Below, piece by piece: positions 44,263 to 53,668 of a stretch of DNA of 64,000 nt. Origin of the DNA: Paracoccus everestensis (lineage in GTDB: Bacteria; Pseudomonadota; Alphaproteobacteria; Rhodobacterales; Rhodobacteraceae); the NCBI RefSeq assembly GCF_021491915.1, contig NZ_CP090836.1, positions 2,714,501 to 2,778,500 of the forward strand, read 5' to 3'. The position numbers and the translations under genes were made by a program. Each line of letters starts with the position of its first letter. Positions within the stretch are counted from its first letter, which is position 1. The notes under the pieces were generated by a model. The model was given only the letters and a program-made list of their open reading frames with translations, had not been told where the DNA came from and did no database searches.

Positions 44263-45402
44263 ATGAGCGATTCAACCCCCGGCAGATTGCCCGCCGCAGC
44301 CCCCTTCTGGATGTCCCTGGTCATGCTGCCCTTGGTCGCGCTTGCCGCGGCCTGGGGCGGGTTGTGGTGGATGCTGCTGCCCGCCTATGCCTGGTATCTG
44401 ACGACCGCGCTTGACGGCCTTCTGGGCGAAAGCAAGGCCAACCCCGATCCGCAAACCGAAACCCGCGCCCTGTTCTGGCACCGGGCCGTTACGATTGTCT
44501 GGTTCCCGCTGCAATGCGCCGCGATCTTCGGGACGATCTGGTATGCGGCCCAGGCGGGCCACCTGTCGGGCCTGGAAAAGCTGGGCCTGTTCTTCGGCGT
44601 GGGCGTGCTGTCGGGCACCATCGGCATGGTCTATGCCCATGAACTGCTGCACCAAAGGACGGCGGTGGAACGCTTGATGGGCGACCTGCTGCTGGCCTCG
44701 GCGCTGTATTCGCATTTCAGGACCGAGCATCTGCTGGTCCACCATGCCTGGGTTTCCACCCCCCGCGACGCGGTGTCGGCGCGTTACAATGAAGGGTTCT
44801 ACCGCTTTTTCTGGCGCGTCCTGCACGAGGGTCCGGCCAGCGCTTGGCGGGCCGAGGCGCGCCTTCTTGCACGGGCCGGGCGCAGACCCTGGGACCGGCG
44901 CAACCCCTTCTGGCGATACGCCGCGCTGCAAGCGGCAATGCTGGGAATGGCGCTGATGCTGGGCGGCCTGCAAGGCCTGCTGCTGTTCGTCTTCCAGGCC
45001 CTTGTCGCGATCTGGCAGTTGGAGCTGACGAACTATGTCGAACATTACGGCCTGACGCGAAAGCATCTGGGCCAGGGGCGATACGAACATATCCTGCCGC
45101 GCCACAGCTGGAATGCCAGCCACAGGGCCTCGAACTGGCTGCTGATCAACCTGCAGCGCCATTCGGACCACCATTACAAGCCCGACCGCCGGTTCCCGCT
45201 GTTGCAGACCCATGGCGCGGACCAGGCGCCGCAACTGCCCCTGGGCTATCCGGCGATGACCTTTGTCGCCATGGTGCCGCCCTGGTGGCGCCGGCGCATG
45301 AACCCGCGCGTCCGCGCCTGGCGCAAGCAGTTCTATCCCGAGGTGACGGACTGGGGGCCCTATAACCGGGGCGAGTTGCCCATGCCGAGGAACGCTCTTT
45401 AG
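44263..45402 (+). CDS. alkB: alkane 1-monooxygenase (AlkB family)
   Basis: Integral-membrane di-iron hydroxylase that oxidises the terminal carbon of alkanes or related chains. 379 residues, with several TM helices in the first 130 and the later 230-260 region. All histidine boxes are present: HELLHQ, HLLVHHAWV, LQRHSDHH, and the NYVEHYGL motif diagnostic of alkane hydroxylases. It lies 10 bases after mutY. No rubredoxin or rubredoxin-reductase gene is adjacent, so electron transfer partners must be elsewhere. It overlaps the convergent L,D-transpeptidase gene by four bases. Confidence 0.92.
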   Translation: MSDSTPGRLPAAAPFWMSLVMLPLVALAAAWGGLWWMLLPAYAWYLTTALDGLLGESKANPDPQTETRALFWHRAVTIVWFPLQCAAIFGTIWYAAQAGHLSGLEKLGLFFGVGVLSGTIGMVYAHELLHQRTAVERLMGDLLLASALYSHFRTEHLLVHHAWVSTPRDAVSARYNEGFYRFFWRVLHEGPASAWRAEARLLARAGRRPWDRRNPFWRYAALQAAMLGMALMLGGLQGLLLFVFQALVAIWQLELTNYVEHYGLTRKHLGQGRYEHILPRHSWNASHRASNWLLINLQRHSDHHYKPDRRFPLLQTHGADQAPQLPLGYPAMTFVAMVPPWWRRRMNPRVRAWRKQFYPEVTDWGPYNRGELPMPRNAL

Positions 45403-45893
45403 GCCACGATCACCCGCGTCCCCGGTCGCGCATGGCGCGCAATCCAGATCAGGTGCGCCCGGGCAAAGGCGATGCAGCCCTCGGTCCCATATCCCGGCCT
45501 GCGCCATTGATGCAGGAAGATCGCAGAACCCCGGCCCGGCACTGCATCCGGCCAGTTCCAGTCCGTGGTCAGGATCAGGTCATACAGCGGATCGGCCCGG
45601 CGCAGGTTTTCGTGGCTGGCCGCCAGAGGCGCGCGGGCATGGTGGTTATAGGCCGGATGATCGGGTGCATCGCACCACAGGTCGCCCGGCCCGATGGGCC
45701 GCGCCCAGGGGGCAGGCCGCGCCAGCCGGTCGGGCCGATACCAGAGGCCCGTTATCCGCATCACCCCTGCGGGCGTGGCCCCGTCGCCTTCGCGCTTGTC
45801 GCGCGTCACGCCGCGCTTGCCGATGCTGCACGGGAACAGGCGCCCGCGATACCGAACCCCTTGCGGCGTCAGGACCAGATCGTCGGGCCTCAC
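45399..45893 (-). CDS. L,D-transpeptidase catalytic-domain protein without signal peptide
   Basis: 164-residue YkuD-type domain. The catalytic motif is [19 protein letters not shown], with His and the nucleophilic Cys in the usual spacing. Members usually make 3-3 peptidoglycan cross-links or attach lipoproteins in the periplasm. No signal peptide or TM helix is visible: the protein begins directly with [20 protein letters not shown]. Its start overlaps ribA by four bases, so it is translated together with a riboflavin gene, and its end overlaps alkB. Export route and substrate are unclear. Confidence 0.85.
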   Translation of the reverse strand: MRPDDLVLTPQGVRYRGRLFPCSIGKRGVTRDKREGDGATPAGVMRITGLWYRPDRLARPAPWARPIGPGDLWCDAPDHPAYNHHARAPLAASHENLRRADPLYDLILTTDWNWPDAVPGRGSAIFLHQWRRPGYGTEGCIAFARAHLIWIARHARPGTRVIVA

Positions 45894-46948
45894 AGCAGAT
45901 GCCCCGACTTTTCGGCCTTGGTGTCCAGATAGCCTGCATTGAAAGGATTGCGGCCCACTGCCAGCGGCACCCGTTCGGTGACGGCGATGCCATGGCTTTC
46001 CATCATCGCCACCTTGCGCGGGTTGTTGGTCATCAGCCGGGCCTTCGAAAACCCCATCCGCCGCAGCAGGGCCGCGCCAATGCGGAAATCGCGCTCGTCA
46101 TCCTCGAAGCCCAGGCGGTGGTTGGCCTGGACCGTGTCGAAGCCCTGGTTCTGCAGGGCATAGGCGCGCATCTTGTTGGCAAGCCCGATCCCGCGCCCTT
46201 CCTGGTTCAGATACAGCAGCACACCCTGCCCCGCCTGCCCCATGGCCGTCAGCGCGGCATGAAGCTGTGGGCCGCAATCGCATTTCAGGCTGCCCAGAAC
46301 GTCGCCGGTGAAACAGGCCGAATGCAGCCGCGCCAAGACCGGCGCGTCGCGGGGCGGATCGCCGATCTCGATGGCGTAATGCTCGGCCCCGCCGTCGTCA
46401 GGGCGGAAGATATGCAGCCGCGACCGTTCCGCAGCCAACAGCGGCAGGTTCGCGGCGGCGACCGGGGCCAGGGCCGCCTCATGCGCAAGCTGGGCCAGCA
46501 GCGGGCCGGGCGCGATCTGCGTCAGGCCGGGCAGCGGCTCTACCGCCACCACCAGCACGGCGGGCAGAAGCTGCGCGGATTTGGCAAGCGCCAGCCCGGC
46601 CAGATGCGGCGTGGCGTCCCCTTCGCGTTCGGTGAACAGCGGTCCCTTCATCGGCGTCATCAGATCGCCCGCAGGATCGGCCATGGCCCGCAGCCAGGCG
46701 TGATCGGCATCCCCCGGCACGATCACCCGAGCCAGGCCGTCGTCATAGGCCCGCGCCTTCAGCGTCTCGGCCCGCCGTTCGGTCAGCGCCAGCACCGGAC
46801 GCCCAAGCGCGCGGATGTCGGCCAGCCGCGCGGGCGCCAATGTCTCCACCGCCGCGACCAAATGACCGCCGATCATCACCGGCAGGCCCATGCGCAGATC
46901 GCTGCGCGCGCGCGACACGGTTTCAGCCAGGGTGGGGATCAGGCTCAT
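45890..46948 (-). CDS. ribA: GTP cyclohydrolase II (with N-terminal extension domain)
   Basis: First committed step of riboflavin synthesis. 352 residues. The C-terminal 200 are RibA: zinc Cys ligands in [19 protein letters not shown], substrate loop [20 protein letters not shown], and [14 protein letters not shown]. The N-terminal 150 are not a recognisable RibB domain; [14 protein letters not shown] segments suggest a degenerate or diverged relative of it, as seen in other alphaproteobacterial RibA. ATG at 46948. Divergent from the response regulator and translationally coupled to the L,D-transpeptidase gene. Confidence 0.92.
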   Translation of the reverse strand: MSLIPTLAETVSRARSDLRMGLPVMIGGHLVAAVETLAPARLADIRALGRPVLALTERRAETLKARAYDDGLARVIVPGDADHAWLRAMADPAGDLMTPMKGPLFTEREGDATPHLAGLALAKSAQLLPAVLVVAVEPLPGLTQIAPGPLLAQLAHEAALAPVAAANLPLLAAERSRLHIFRPDDGGAEHYAIEIGDPPRDAPVLARLHSACFTGDVLGSLKCDCGPQLHAALTAMGQAGQGVLLYLNQEGRGIGLANKMRAYALQNQGFDTVQANHRLGFEDDERDFRIGAALLRRMGFSKARLMTNNPRKVAMMESHGIAVTERVPLAVGRNPFNAGYLDTKAEKSGHLL

Positions 46949-47084
46949 GGATGGTCCCGAGAAATTGAAACATATTGAAACATAAGCGCCCTTGCCGACA
47001 ACTCCATGTGAGATTTCCGACATGATGCTGGACGGGACCGCGCGCCGCGCCCACCTACTCGCGCAACAAGCGAAGGGAGGCAAC

Positions 47085-47771
47085 ATGCCCGGACTGAAAA
47101 AAATCCTGCTGGTCGATGACGAGGAAGACCTGCGCGAGGCCCTGGCCGAACAACTGACCGCCACAGAGGATTTCGACGTGACCGAGGCCGGCACCGGTGC
47201 CGCCGCCGTGGACGCCGCCAAGGGCGCGATCTTCGACCTGGTGATCCTGGACGTGGGCCTGCCCGATACCGACGGGCGCGAATTGTGCAAGAAGCTGCGC
47301 AAGCTGAACGTCAAATGCCCTGTCGTCATGCTGACCGGCCATGATACCGACGCCGACACCATCCTGGGCCTGGACGCGGGCGCCAACGACTATATTACCA
47401 AGCCCTTCAAGTTCCCGGTCCTGCTGGCCCGCCTGCGCGCGCAACTGCGCACGCATGAACAGTCCGAGGACGCGATCTTTCAATTGGGGCCGTACACCTT
47501 CAAGCCCGCGATGAAGATGCTGATCGACAGCAAGGACCGCAAGATCCGCCTGACCGAGAAGGAAACCAATATCCTGAAATTCCTGTATCGCGCTCAGGAC
47601 GGGGTGGTCGCCCGCGACGTGCTGCTGCACGAGGTTTGGGGATACAACGCCGGCGTCACCACGCATACGCTGGAAACCCACATCTATCGCCTGCGCCAGA
47701 AGATCGAGCCGGATCCCAGCAATGCGCGCCTGCTGGTGACGGAATCAGGCGGTTATCGGCTGGTGGCGTGA
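47085..47771 (+). CDS. OmpR/PhoB-family response regulator
   Basis: 228-residue regulator. The receiver domain has the acidic pair DDEED (11-15), phospho-acceptor Asp56 in LVILDVGLP, Thr84 and Lys106 (DYITKPF). The winged-helix DNA-binding domain spans about 130-225 with [14 protein letters not shown] and [16 protein letters not shown]. No histidine kinase is adjacent, so it is an orphan here. GGGAGG precedes the ATG at 47085, and a strong terminator follows. Its regulon cannot be inferred from the context (ribA divergent). Confidence 0.93.
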   Translation: MPGLKKILLVDDEEDLREALAEQLTATEDFDVTEAGTGAAAVDAAKGAIFDLVILDVGLPDTDGRELCKKLRKLNVKCPVVMLTGHDTDADTILGLDAGANDYITKPFKFPVLLARLRAQLRTHEQSEDAIFQLGPYTFKPAMKMLIDSKDRKIRLTEKETNILKFLYRAQDGVVARDVLLHEVWGYNAGVTTHTLETHIYRLRQKIEPDPSNARLLVTESGGYRLVA

Positions 47772-47790
47772 CCACATTCGACGCCCGTGA

Positions 47791-47818
47791 AAGGCCCGGC
47801 ATCATGCCGGGCCTTTTT
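47791..47818 (+). terminator. terminator of the response regulator gene
   Basis: AAGGCCCGGCAT pairs with ATGCCGGGCCTT followed by TTT. A classical rho-independent terminator. Confidence 0.93.
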
Positions 47819-47985
47819 ACGTTCCGCCTGGATACGTGCGGGCAATCGCCGTTTTGGAATTTCCACCTCATTGGTCGCCCTGCAACAGGGTCCAGACGAT
47901 TAACCATCAAGCCAGAATGACAACCCTTTTCCCGCCGATCCTTTTATCATAATCGGGCAGGCAACTGATTTGAGGGTAGTTACCA

Positions 47986-49140
47986 GTGTATATTTTCAGT
48001 CACGGCCTTCGCAGTCATGCGGCCCGAAGGCGTCTTCAACAAGGATACGAACCGCTCACACGATCCTTGCTGGCGACAGGATTTTCAAGAAAGGCACGAA
48101 CCCGGGTTTTGATCTTTCATCATCCCAACCGGATTTGCTGGGCCAGCATCTATCCTTATTTTCATCACGGCGCCGAACTGGCGGCGCGCTATGGCACCGA
48201 CTTGCGCGCCCGACCGATCGCCGATCTGTTCGGCGACGAGGCTCCGCCTGCTGATATCGTGCTGGTCCAGCCTTGGTTTACAGAAGACATCGACCGATTG
48301 GCCCAAGCGATCGCCCGTTATCGTGCCCGCCACAGTTCAGCCCGTGTGATCTTTCTGGACAGCTTCGCCCATGTCGACCTGCGTTTCGGCCGCGCGCTTG
48401 AACCGCTGGTCGATCTTTATCTGCGCAAGGCCCTGTTCCGCGACCGCCGTGACTTCCTGACGCCGCGCCTGGGCGACACGAACCTGACCGAATACTACAT
48501 GACCCTATATGGCATCCCGGGGAGGGTCGTGGACCGGCAGGTGCCTGTTGCCTTGCTGGACAAGCTGGGGCTGATACCGAACTTTCTGACCGCACCGCAT
48601 CTGATGCCGCAATTCCTAGGGGAACTGCCGGACTTGAAGGGGCGCCCGATTGATCTTCATGCCCGCATCGCTACCCAGGGAACGCCTTGGTATCAGGCAA
48701 TGCGAGAACACGCGGCCCGGGTCACCTGCGACTTGCCCGGTATCGTCACCACCCCGAAGGACCGCATCGGCCAGACGCGCTTTCTGGAGGAGATGCGTCA
48801 GTCCAAACTATGCTGGAGCCCATTCGGCTATGGAGAACTCTGCTGGCGCGACATCGAGGCCTATATGACCGGCGCGGTGCTGATCAAGCCCGATGTGTCC
48901 CATCTGGACAGCCTGCCCGACCTTTATCGCCCGCATGAAACCTATCTGCCGGTCCGATGGGATTTTTCCGACTTCGAGGATGTCGTGCGAAATGCGTTGG
49001 CCAATCCTGAAAACTTGCGCCGGATCGCCCTGACTGCATTCCAAGCCTGCCGCGATTATCTGAACAAAGGCAGGTTTGTCGATGATTGCGCGGCGCATCT
49101 GACAGTCGCGGACGCTTCTATCGTGACAGATGCTGCCTAG
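47986..49140 (+). CDS. glycosyltransferase-like protein (GT-B/exostosin type)
   Basis: 384-residue protein resembling glycosyltransferases. The C-terminal half has WSPFGYGELCWRDIEAYMTG followed by AVLIKPDVSHL, the pattern of the nucleotide-sugar-binding half of GT-B enzymes (exostosin/CgeB-like), with the Glu that contacts the ribose in the DIEAYMTG region. The N-terminal Rossmann half is weaker. No TM helices. GTG start with GAGGG nine bases before. The surroundings are less GC-rich than the rest of the window and no polysaccharide cluster is nearby, so it may be an acquired single gene. Confidence 0.7.
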   Translation: MYIFSHGLRSHAARRRLQQGYEPLTRSLLATGFSRKARTRVLIFHHPNRICWASIYPYFHHGAELAARYGTDLRARPIADLFGDEAPPADIVLVQPWFTEDIDRLAQAIARYRARHSSARVIFLDSFAHVDLRFGRALEPLVDLYLRKALFRDRRDFLTPRLGDTNLTEYYMTLYGIPGRVVDRQVPVALLDKLGLIPNFLTAPHLMPQFLGELPDLKGRPIDLHARIATQGTPWYQAMREHAARVTCDLPGIVTTPKDRIGQTRFLEEMRQSKLCWSPFGYGELCWRDIEAYMTGAVLIKPDVSHLDSLPDLYRPHETYLPVRWDFSDFEDVVRNALANPENLRRIALTAFQACRDYLNKGRFVDDCAAHLTVADASIVTDAA

Positions 49141-49286
49141 CCGCCGATGATTTTCCCTGACAAAGTGGCCCGGTTCTCGGGTGCCTGAATATCACGCCAC
49201 GGGAACCTTTGTCCTGTTTCCGCGTTACAGCCTCGAAGCCCAGTGGCCGGCGGACGCGGCCACATTCTCTCCCTCCTTTCTCTGAT

Positions 49287-49312
49287 GCCCCGGCGTTGTC
49301 CCGCGCCGGGGC
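49287..49312 (+). terminator. terminator between glycosyltransferase and GST genes
   Basis: GCCCCGGCG pairs with CGCCGGGGC and is followed by TTCCTTT. The remainder of 49141-49317 shows no supported gene. Confidence 0.7.
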
Positions 49313-49317
49313 TTCCT

Positions 49318-50292
49318 TTATCCCCTGTCATGCGGTGCGGACCAATCGGCGTCCGGTCCGATGGGGATGATCCGGTGCGGATTCACGGTGTCGTGGCTGA
49401 AATAGTAATGCCGCGTGAAATGGTCGGGCCGCACCGTTTCGGCCACGCCGGGCCGTTGATACAACTCGCGCGCCCAGGCCCACAGGTTCGGATAATCGAC
49501 GATCCGGCGGCGGTTGCATTTGAAATGGGTGTGATAGACCGCGTCGAAACGGGCCACCGTCGTGAACAGGCGCCAGTCGGCCTCGGTCAGCCGGTCGCCT
49601 GACAGATAGCGGCTTTCGGCCAGGATCCCCTCGATCCAGTCCAGGCTGTCGAACAGCGGATGGATGGCCTTGTCATAGGCGTCCTGTGACGTGGCGAAGC
49701 CCGCCTTGTAGACGCCGTTGTTCACCGTGTCATAGATCCGGGTGTTCAGATCCTCGATCCGGTCGCGCAGATCCTGGGGCCAGTAATCGTCCGTGTTGCC
49801 GGTGATGCCGTCAAAGGCGGAATTGAACATACGGATGATGTCGCTGCTTTCATTGGACACGATCCGGTCGCCATCGCGGTCCCAAAGCACCGGCACCGTC
49901 ACCCGGCCCGAGGCCTTGGGATCGGCGCGCAGATACAGCTTGTACAGATAAGGCTCTCCGAACAGCCGGTCGCCGGTGGCGCCGTCGAAATCGGTCCGAA
50001 ATTCCCAGCCGTTCCACAGCATGTCGGGATGCACGGCCGAGATGTCGATGTGGTCCGCCAGCCCCTTCACCGCGCGGAAGATCAGCGCCCGATGCGCCCA
50101 GGGGCAGGCATAGGACACATACAGGTGATACCGCCCGCTTTCCGCCTTGAACCCGCTCTCGCCCGTCGGGCCGGGGCTGCCGTCGGCTGTCACCCAGTTG
50201 CGATGCTTGGCGCTGTCACGGACGAACTCGCCGCCGCTGGCCTCGGTATCGTACCATTCGTCCTTCCAGACGCCGTTGACCAACTGGCCCAT
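49318..50292 (-). CDS. glutathionyl-hydroquinone reductase (Xi-class GST)
   Basis: 324-residue protein of the YqjG/PcpF group, which reduces glutathionyl-hydroquinones with glutathione. The catalytic Cys lies in YVSYACPWAHRALI. SNESSDIIRMFNSAF corresponds to the thioredoxin-fold glutathione site, and the helical C-terminal domain carries the large insertions of the family, with YPNLWAWARELYQRPGV. The length is typical. The upstream neighbour on the same strand is an MFS transporter gene, 54 bases away, possibly co-transcribed. Confidence 0.93.
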   Translation of the reverse strand: MGQLVNGVWKDEWYDTEASGGEFVRDSAKHRNWVTADGSPGPTGESGFKAESGRYHLYVSYACPWAHRALIFRAVKGLADHIDISAVHPDMLWNGWEFRTDFDGATGDRLFGEPYLYKLYLRADPKASGRVTVPVLWDRDGDRIVSNESSDIIRMFNSAFDGITGNTDDYWPQDLRDRIEDLNTRIYDTVNNGVYKAGFATSQDAYDKAIHPLFDSLDWIEGILAESRYLSGDRLTEADWRLFTTVARFDAVYHTHFKCNRRRIVDYPNLWAWARELYQRPGVAETVRPDHFTRHYYFSHDTVNPHRIIPIGPDADWSAPHDRG

Positions 50293-50346
50293 TGCCCTAT
50301 CCTCCGTGCTGGTTCACAGGGAAACGGGCCACAGGGGCCTGGGGTT

Positions 50347-51663
50347 TCAGGCGATGGCCTGATCGCGCGTTTCGGTTTTCACCAGCAGCAGCGCAAGCGC
50401 CCCCAGCAGCAGCAGCGCCGCGAAGACGCCGATGGCGAAACCAAAGCCCTTGGCAAAGACGAATGCCAGCAGGCTGGGCGCCAGGATCCCACCAAGCCGG
50501 GCCATGGCGCTGGCGGTGCCCATTCCGGTGCCGCGCAGGTGGGTGGGATAAAGTTCGGGGGTAAAGGCATAAAGCGCCCCCCAGGTGCCCAGCAGCGAAA
50601 AGCTCATCAGGATCAGCGCGCCCGCGACCATCGCGGTGCCGCTGGCCACGGCGAACAGCGCGCAACCGGCGGCGCTGAGCAGCAGAAAGCCCAGCAGCGT
50701 CGCACGGCGACCGACAGCCTCGACCCCCCAGGCGGCCAAGGCGTAGCCCGGCACCTGCGCGAGCGCCAATACCACCAGGAACTCATAGCCGCGCACAAAG
50801 CCGAAACCCTCGGTCGCCAGCTGCCCAGGCACCCAGACGAAAACGCCGTAATAGGACAGCGAGACCAGGAACCAGACCGCCAGCACGCCAATGGTCCGCG
50901 CCCGCAGCATATCCGAAAAGATCGAGGTTTCCGCCCCTGTCGGCACGGCCGCGGGGACCAGTTCCGCGTCGGCGGGCAGCGCCTGCATCCCGTTCGTGAC
51001 CAAAACCCGGTCAATCACAGCCTTCGCCTCGGCCGCGCGTTCCTTGCGGACCAGATACATGGGGGATTCGGGCACCCAGAGGCGCAAGAAAATACCGACC
51101 AGCGCCGGAACGGCGGCCACGGCGAATATCCACCGCCAGGGTGCCACGGCCCCTTGGGACACGGCGATCCAGGCAGTCAGGGCCACGACAATGGTGCCCA
51201 CGGCCCAGAACCCTTCCAGCCAGACCAGCCAGCGGCCCCGATTCCGGGGCGGCAGGAACTCGGCCATCATCGCATAGTCCACGGGCAAGGTGCCGCCCAC
51301 AGCGACGCCAGTCAGAAAGCGCAGCACCAGCAGCAGCGTAAAGTCCTGCGCAAAGACCGCTGCCAGGCCAAAGATCGCGTCCATGCCGACTGTCAGAACC
51401 AGGATGTTGCGCCGCCCGATCCGGTCGGCGATCCGGCCAAAGGCAAAGGCGCCAAGGAACATGCCCGCAAAGAACACCGTGCCGATCTGGAACGCCGTCA
51501 CGCGCTCGATCCCGAAGGTGGCGGCGACGGAAGGTGCCGCAAAGCCCACGGCGATCACCTGCATGGCATCCGCTGCCCAGACCAAGCCAAAGATTCCCAG
51601 AAGCCGCCACTGGAACCGCCCGGCCCCGCCGCGCGCCAAAGCCTCGTCCACCGTCAACTGCAT
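50347..51663 (-). CDS. MFS transporter (SV2/aromatic acid symporter-like)
   Basis: 438-residue secondary transporter with about 12 TM helices. The MFS signature between TM2 and TM3 is GRIADRIGRRNILVLTVG, and it is repeated after TM8 as VEAVGRRATLLG. FLTGVAVGGTLPVDYAMMAE lies in TM4-5 and resembles metabolite:H+ symporters for aromatic acids or niacin. The substrate cannot be named. ATG at 51663 preceded by GGGGACGAG. Divergent from xthA. Confidence 0.87.
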   Translation of the reverse strand: MQLTVDEALARGGAGRFQWRLLGIFGLVWAADAMQVIAVGFAAPSVAATFGIERVTAFQIGTVFFAGMFLGAFAFGRIADRIGRRNILVLTVGMDAIFGLAAVFAQDFTLLLVLRFLTGVAVGGTLPVDYAMMAEFLPPRNRGRWLVWLEGFWAVGTIVVALTAWIAVSQGAVAPWRWIFAVAAVPALVGIFLRLWVPESPMYLVRKERAAEAKAVIDRVLVTNGMQALPADAELVPAAVPTGAETSIFSDMLRARTIGVLAVWFLVSLSYYGVFVWVPGQLATEGFGFVRGYEFLVVLALAQVPGYALAAWGVEAVGRRATLLGFLLLSAAGCALFAVASGTAMVAGALILMSFSLLGTWGALYAFTPELYPTHLRGTGMGTASAMARLGGILAPSLLAFVFAKGFGFAIGVFAALLLLGALALLLVKTETRDQAIA

Positions 51664-51815
51664 CTCGTCCCCCTTTGCCGGATGGCATTGCTTAGCGGCA
51701 GTTTTCCCGATCACCAAGCCGTGACTGCGCATCTGCAGAAAAAACTTGCCCCTGCGTTAACTCGACAGCGTGGCGCGCCGCCATTAGGGTCCGCGCCGAT
51801 CAAAGGAGCCTGCCC

Positions 51816-52601
51816 ATGTTCACCATCGCCACCTGGAACATCAACTCGGTCCGCCTGCGCGAAGGGCTGGTCGCGCGGTTTCTGACCGAGGAAAGCCCCG
51901 ACATCCTCTGCCTGCAGGAATGCAAGTCGCCGGTGGACAAGATTCCCTTGGATCAGTTCCGGGCGCTCGGCTACAGCCATGTCGTCGCACGCGGGCAAAA
52001 GGGCTATAACGGCGTGGCGATCCTGTCGCGCCTGCCGATCACCGATGCGGGCGACCGCGATTATGCGCGCCTGGGCCATGCCCGCCATGTCGCGGCCCGG
52101 CTGGAAAACGGCGTGACGATCCACAATATGTATGTTCCCGCGGGCGGCGACATTCCCGATCGCACGGTGAACGAGAAGTTCGGGCAAAAGCTGGATTTCG
52201 TGGCCGAGATGCGCGACGTGTTTCATGCCGACAACCCGCAGAAGTCGATCTTGGTCGGGGATCTCAACATCGCGCCGCGCGAAGACGACGTGTGGTCGCA
52301 CAAGCAGATGCTCAAGATCATCAGCCACACTCCCATCGAGGTCGATCACCTTCTGTCGGCCCAGGATGCCGGCGGATGGGTGGACGTGACGCGCCAGGAT
52401 ATCCCAACGGGCCTGCTTTATTCCTGGTGGAGCTATCGGGCCAAGGACTGGCACACCGCCGACAAGGGTCGCCGCCTTGACCATATCTGGGCCAGTTCCG
52501 ACATCGCCAACGCTGCCCATGCCAGCCGTATCCTGCGGCCCTGCCGGGCCTGGGACCAGCCCAGCGACCATGTGCCGGTGCTGGCATCCTTCGACCTTTG
52601 A
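51816..52601 (+). CDS. xthA: exodeoxyribonuclease III
   Basis: AP endonuclease/3'-5' exonuclease of base-excision repair. 261 residues, normal for ExoA/Xth. Metal and catalytic residues are seen in TWNINSVRLR, LQECKSP (Glu), NMYVPAGGD (Tyr), LVGDLNIAP (Asp-Asn), GRRLDHIWAS and SDHVPV (Asp-His). The ATG is preceded by AAAGGAG. It is followed by a repeat element and a thioredoxin gene. Confidence 0.95.
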   Translation: MFTIATWNINSVRLREGLVARFLTEESPDILCLQECKSPVDKIPLDQFRALGYSHVVARGQKGYNGVAILSRLPITDAGDRDYARLGHARHVAARLENGVTIHNMYVPAGGDIPDRTVNEKFGQKLDFVAEMRDVFHADNPQKSILVGDLNIAPREDDVWSHKQMLKIISHTPIEVDHLLSAQDAGGWVDVTRQDIPTGLLYSWWSYRAKDWHTADKGRRLDHIWASSDIANAAHASRILRPCRAWDQPSDHVPVLASFDL

Positions 52602-52620
52602 CGTCCTTTCATCCTGGCCT

Positions 52621-52659
52621 AAATATCCCACGGGGGTCCGGGGGTGTGAAACCCCCGGC
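52621..52659 (+). repeat. dispersed intergenic element, copy 7
   Basis: AAATATCCCAC core followed by a CCGGGGGT-GTGAA-ACCCCCGG hairpin, 20 bases after the xthA stop. The TTCTTC arm is reduced (CCTTTCATC). Confidence 0.78.
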
Positions 52660-52751
52660 TTCGCCACCGGAAACAACCCTTCCCCTTGGGCGTCCAAGCC
52701 CCCATATTGCCGCAAACCGTTCAGACCGGAACCACTTGGGATCCCACCGCC

Positions 52752-53660
52752 ATGCTTTTCGACACCGCAGCCGACGCCCCCAAACCTGCCGACTTCATCA
52801 TGGACGTGACCGAGGCGACCTTCATGGCCGAGGTCGTGCAGGCCTCCATGCAAGTGCCGGTCATCGTCGATTTCTGGGCGCCCTGGTGCGGCCCCTGCAA
52901 GACCCTCGGCCCGCAGCTCGAGGCCGAGGTGGCGCGCCACAAGGGCCGCGTCCGCATGGCCAAGGTCAATGTGGACGAAAACCAGATGATCGCCGCGCAA
53001 CTGCGGGTGCAGTCGATCCCCACGGTCTATGCCTTCTTCCAGGGCCAGCCGGTCGATGCCTTCCAGGGCGCCGTCCCGCAAAGCCAGATCAAGCAGTTCG
53101 TGGACAAGCTGGCGGCGCTTGGGGGCGATGACGGCGGCTTGGCCGAGGCGCTCGCCGCCGCCGAACAGATGCTGGAGGAAGGCGCCTTTACCGACGCCGC
53201 CGAAACATTCGCCGCCATTGCAGAGGAAGACCCAACCAGCAATGACGCTTGGGCGGGCCTGGTCCGCGCCCATCTGGCCGCCGGTGATCCCGATGCCGCA
53301 CAGGCCGCCTTGGATAAGATCCCCGCCCCTGCCGCCGCCAGCGCCCCGGTCGAGGCCGCGCGCGCCCAGTTGCACCTGGCCCGGCAGGCTGCAAAGGCCG
53401 GTCCCCTGGATGCCTTGCAGGCCCGCGTCGATACCGATCCCGCAGACCAGCAGGCGCGGCTGGAATACGCCCAGGCCCTGCACGCCGCCGGCCGGGTGGA
53501 AGATGCCATCGATGTCCTGCTGGACAGCTTCCGCCGCGACCGCGACTGGAACGAAGGGGCGGCCAAGGCGCAGTTGCTGACGATCTTCGACAGCCTCAAG
53601 CCCAACGATCCCCTGGCCCAGAAGGGACGCCGCCGCTTGTCGTCCCTGATCTTCGCCTGA
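52752..53660 (+). CDS. thioredoxin-TPR co-chaperone (YbbN/CnoX type)
   Basis: 302 residues: an N-terminal thioredoxin domain with active site WCGPC (FWAPWCGPCKTLGPQ) and cis-Pro in QSIPTVYAFF, then about 180 residues of TPR-like helices rich in Ala. This is the architecture of YbbN/CnoX, which protects and hands over substrates to GroEL and DnaK; unlike E. coli YbbN, both redox cysteines are kept. ATG at 52752. It begins a tight gene run (Lon-N, Trm112-like, rhomboid). Confidence 0.92.
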   Translation: MLFDTAADAPKPADFIMDVTEATFMAEVVQASMQVPVIVDFWAPWCGPCKTLGPQLEAEVARHKGRVRMAKVNVDENQMIAAQLRVQSIPTVYAFFQGQPVDAFQGAVPQSQIKQFVDKLAALGGDDGGLAEALAAAEQMLEEGAFTDAAETFAAIAEEDPTSNDAWAGLVRAHLAAGDPDAAQAALDKIPAPAAASAPVEAARAQLHLARQAAKAGPLDALQARVDTDPADQQARLEYAQALHAAGRVEDAIDVLLDSFRRDRDWNEGAAKAQLLTIFDSLKPNDPLAQKGRRRLSSLIFA

Positions 53661-53668
53661 TCCCGGCC

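Noticed and set aside
47986..49140. Possible larger capsule or exopolysaccharide cluster around the glycosyltransferase
   Set aside because: The neighbours are a response regulator and a glutathionyl-hydroquinone reductase, both bounded by terminators.
49137..49331. 64-codon minus-strand frame between glycosyltransferase and GST genes
   Set aside because: It contains the terminator hairpin and lacks a start signal.
50029..51885. 618-codon frame opposite the GST and MFS genes
   Set aside because: Composition rich in Gln, His, Arg and Gly with no motifs; both genes on the other strand have clear families.
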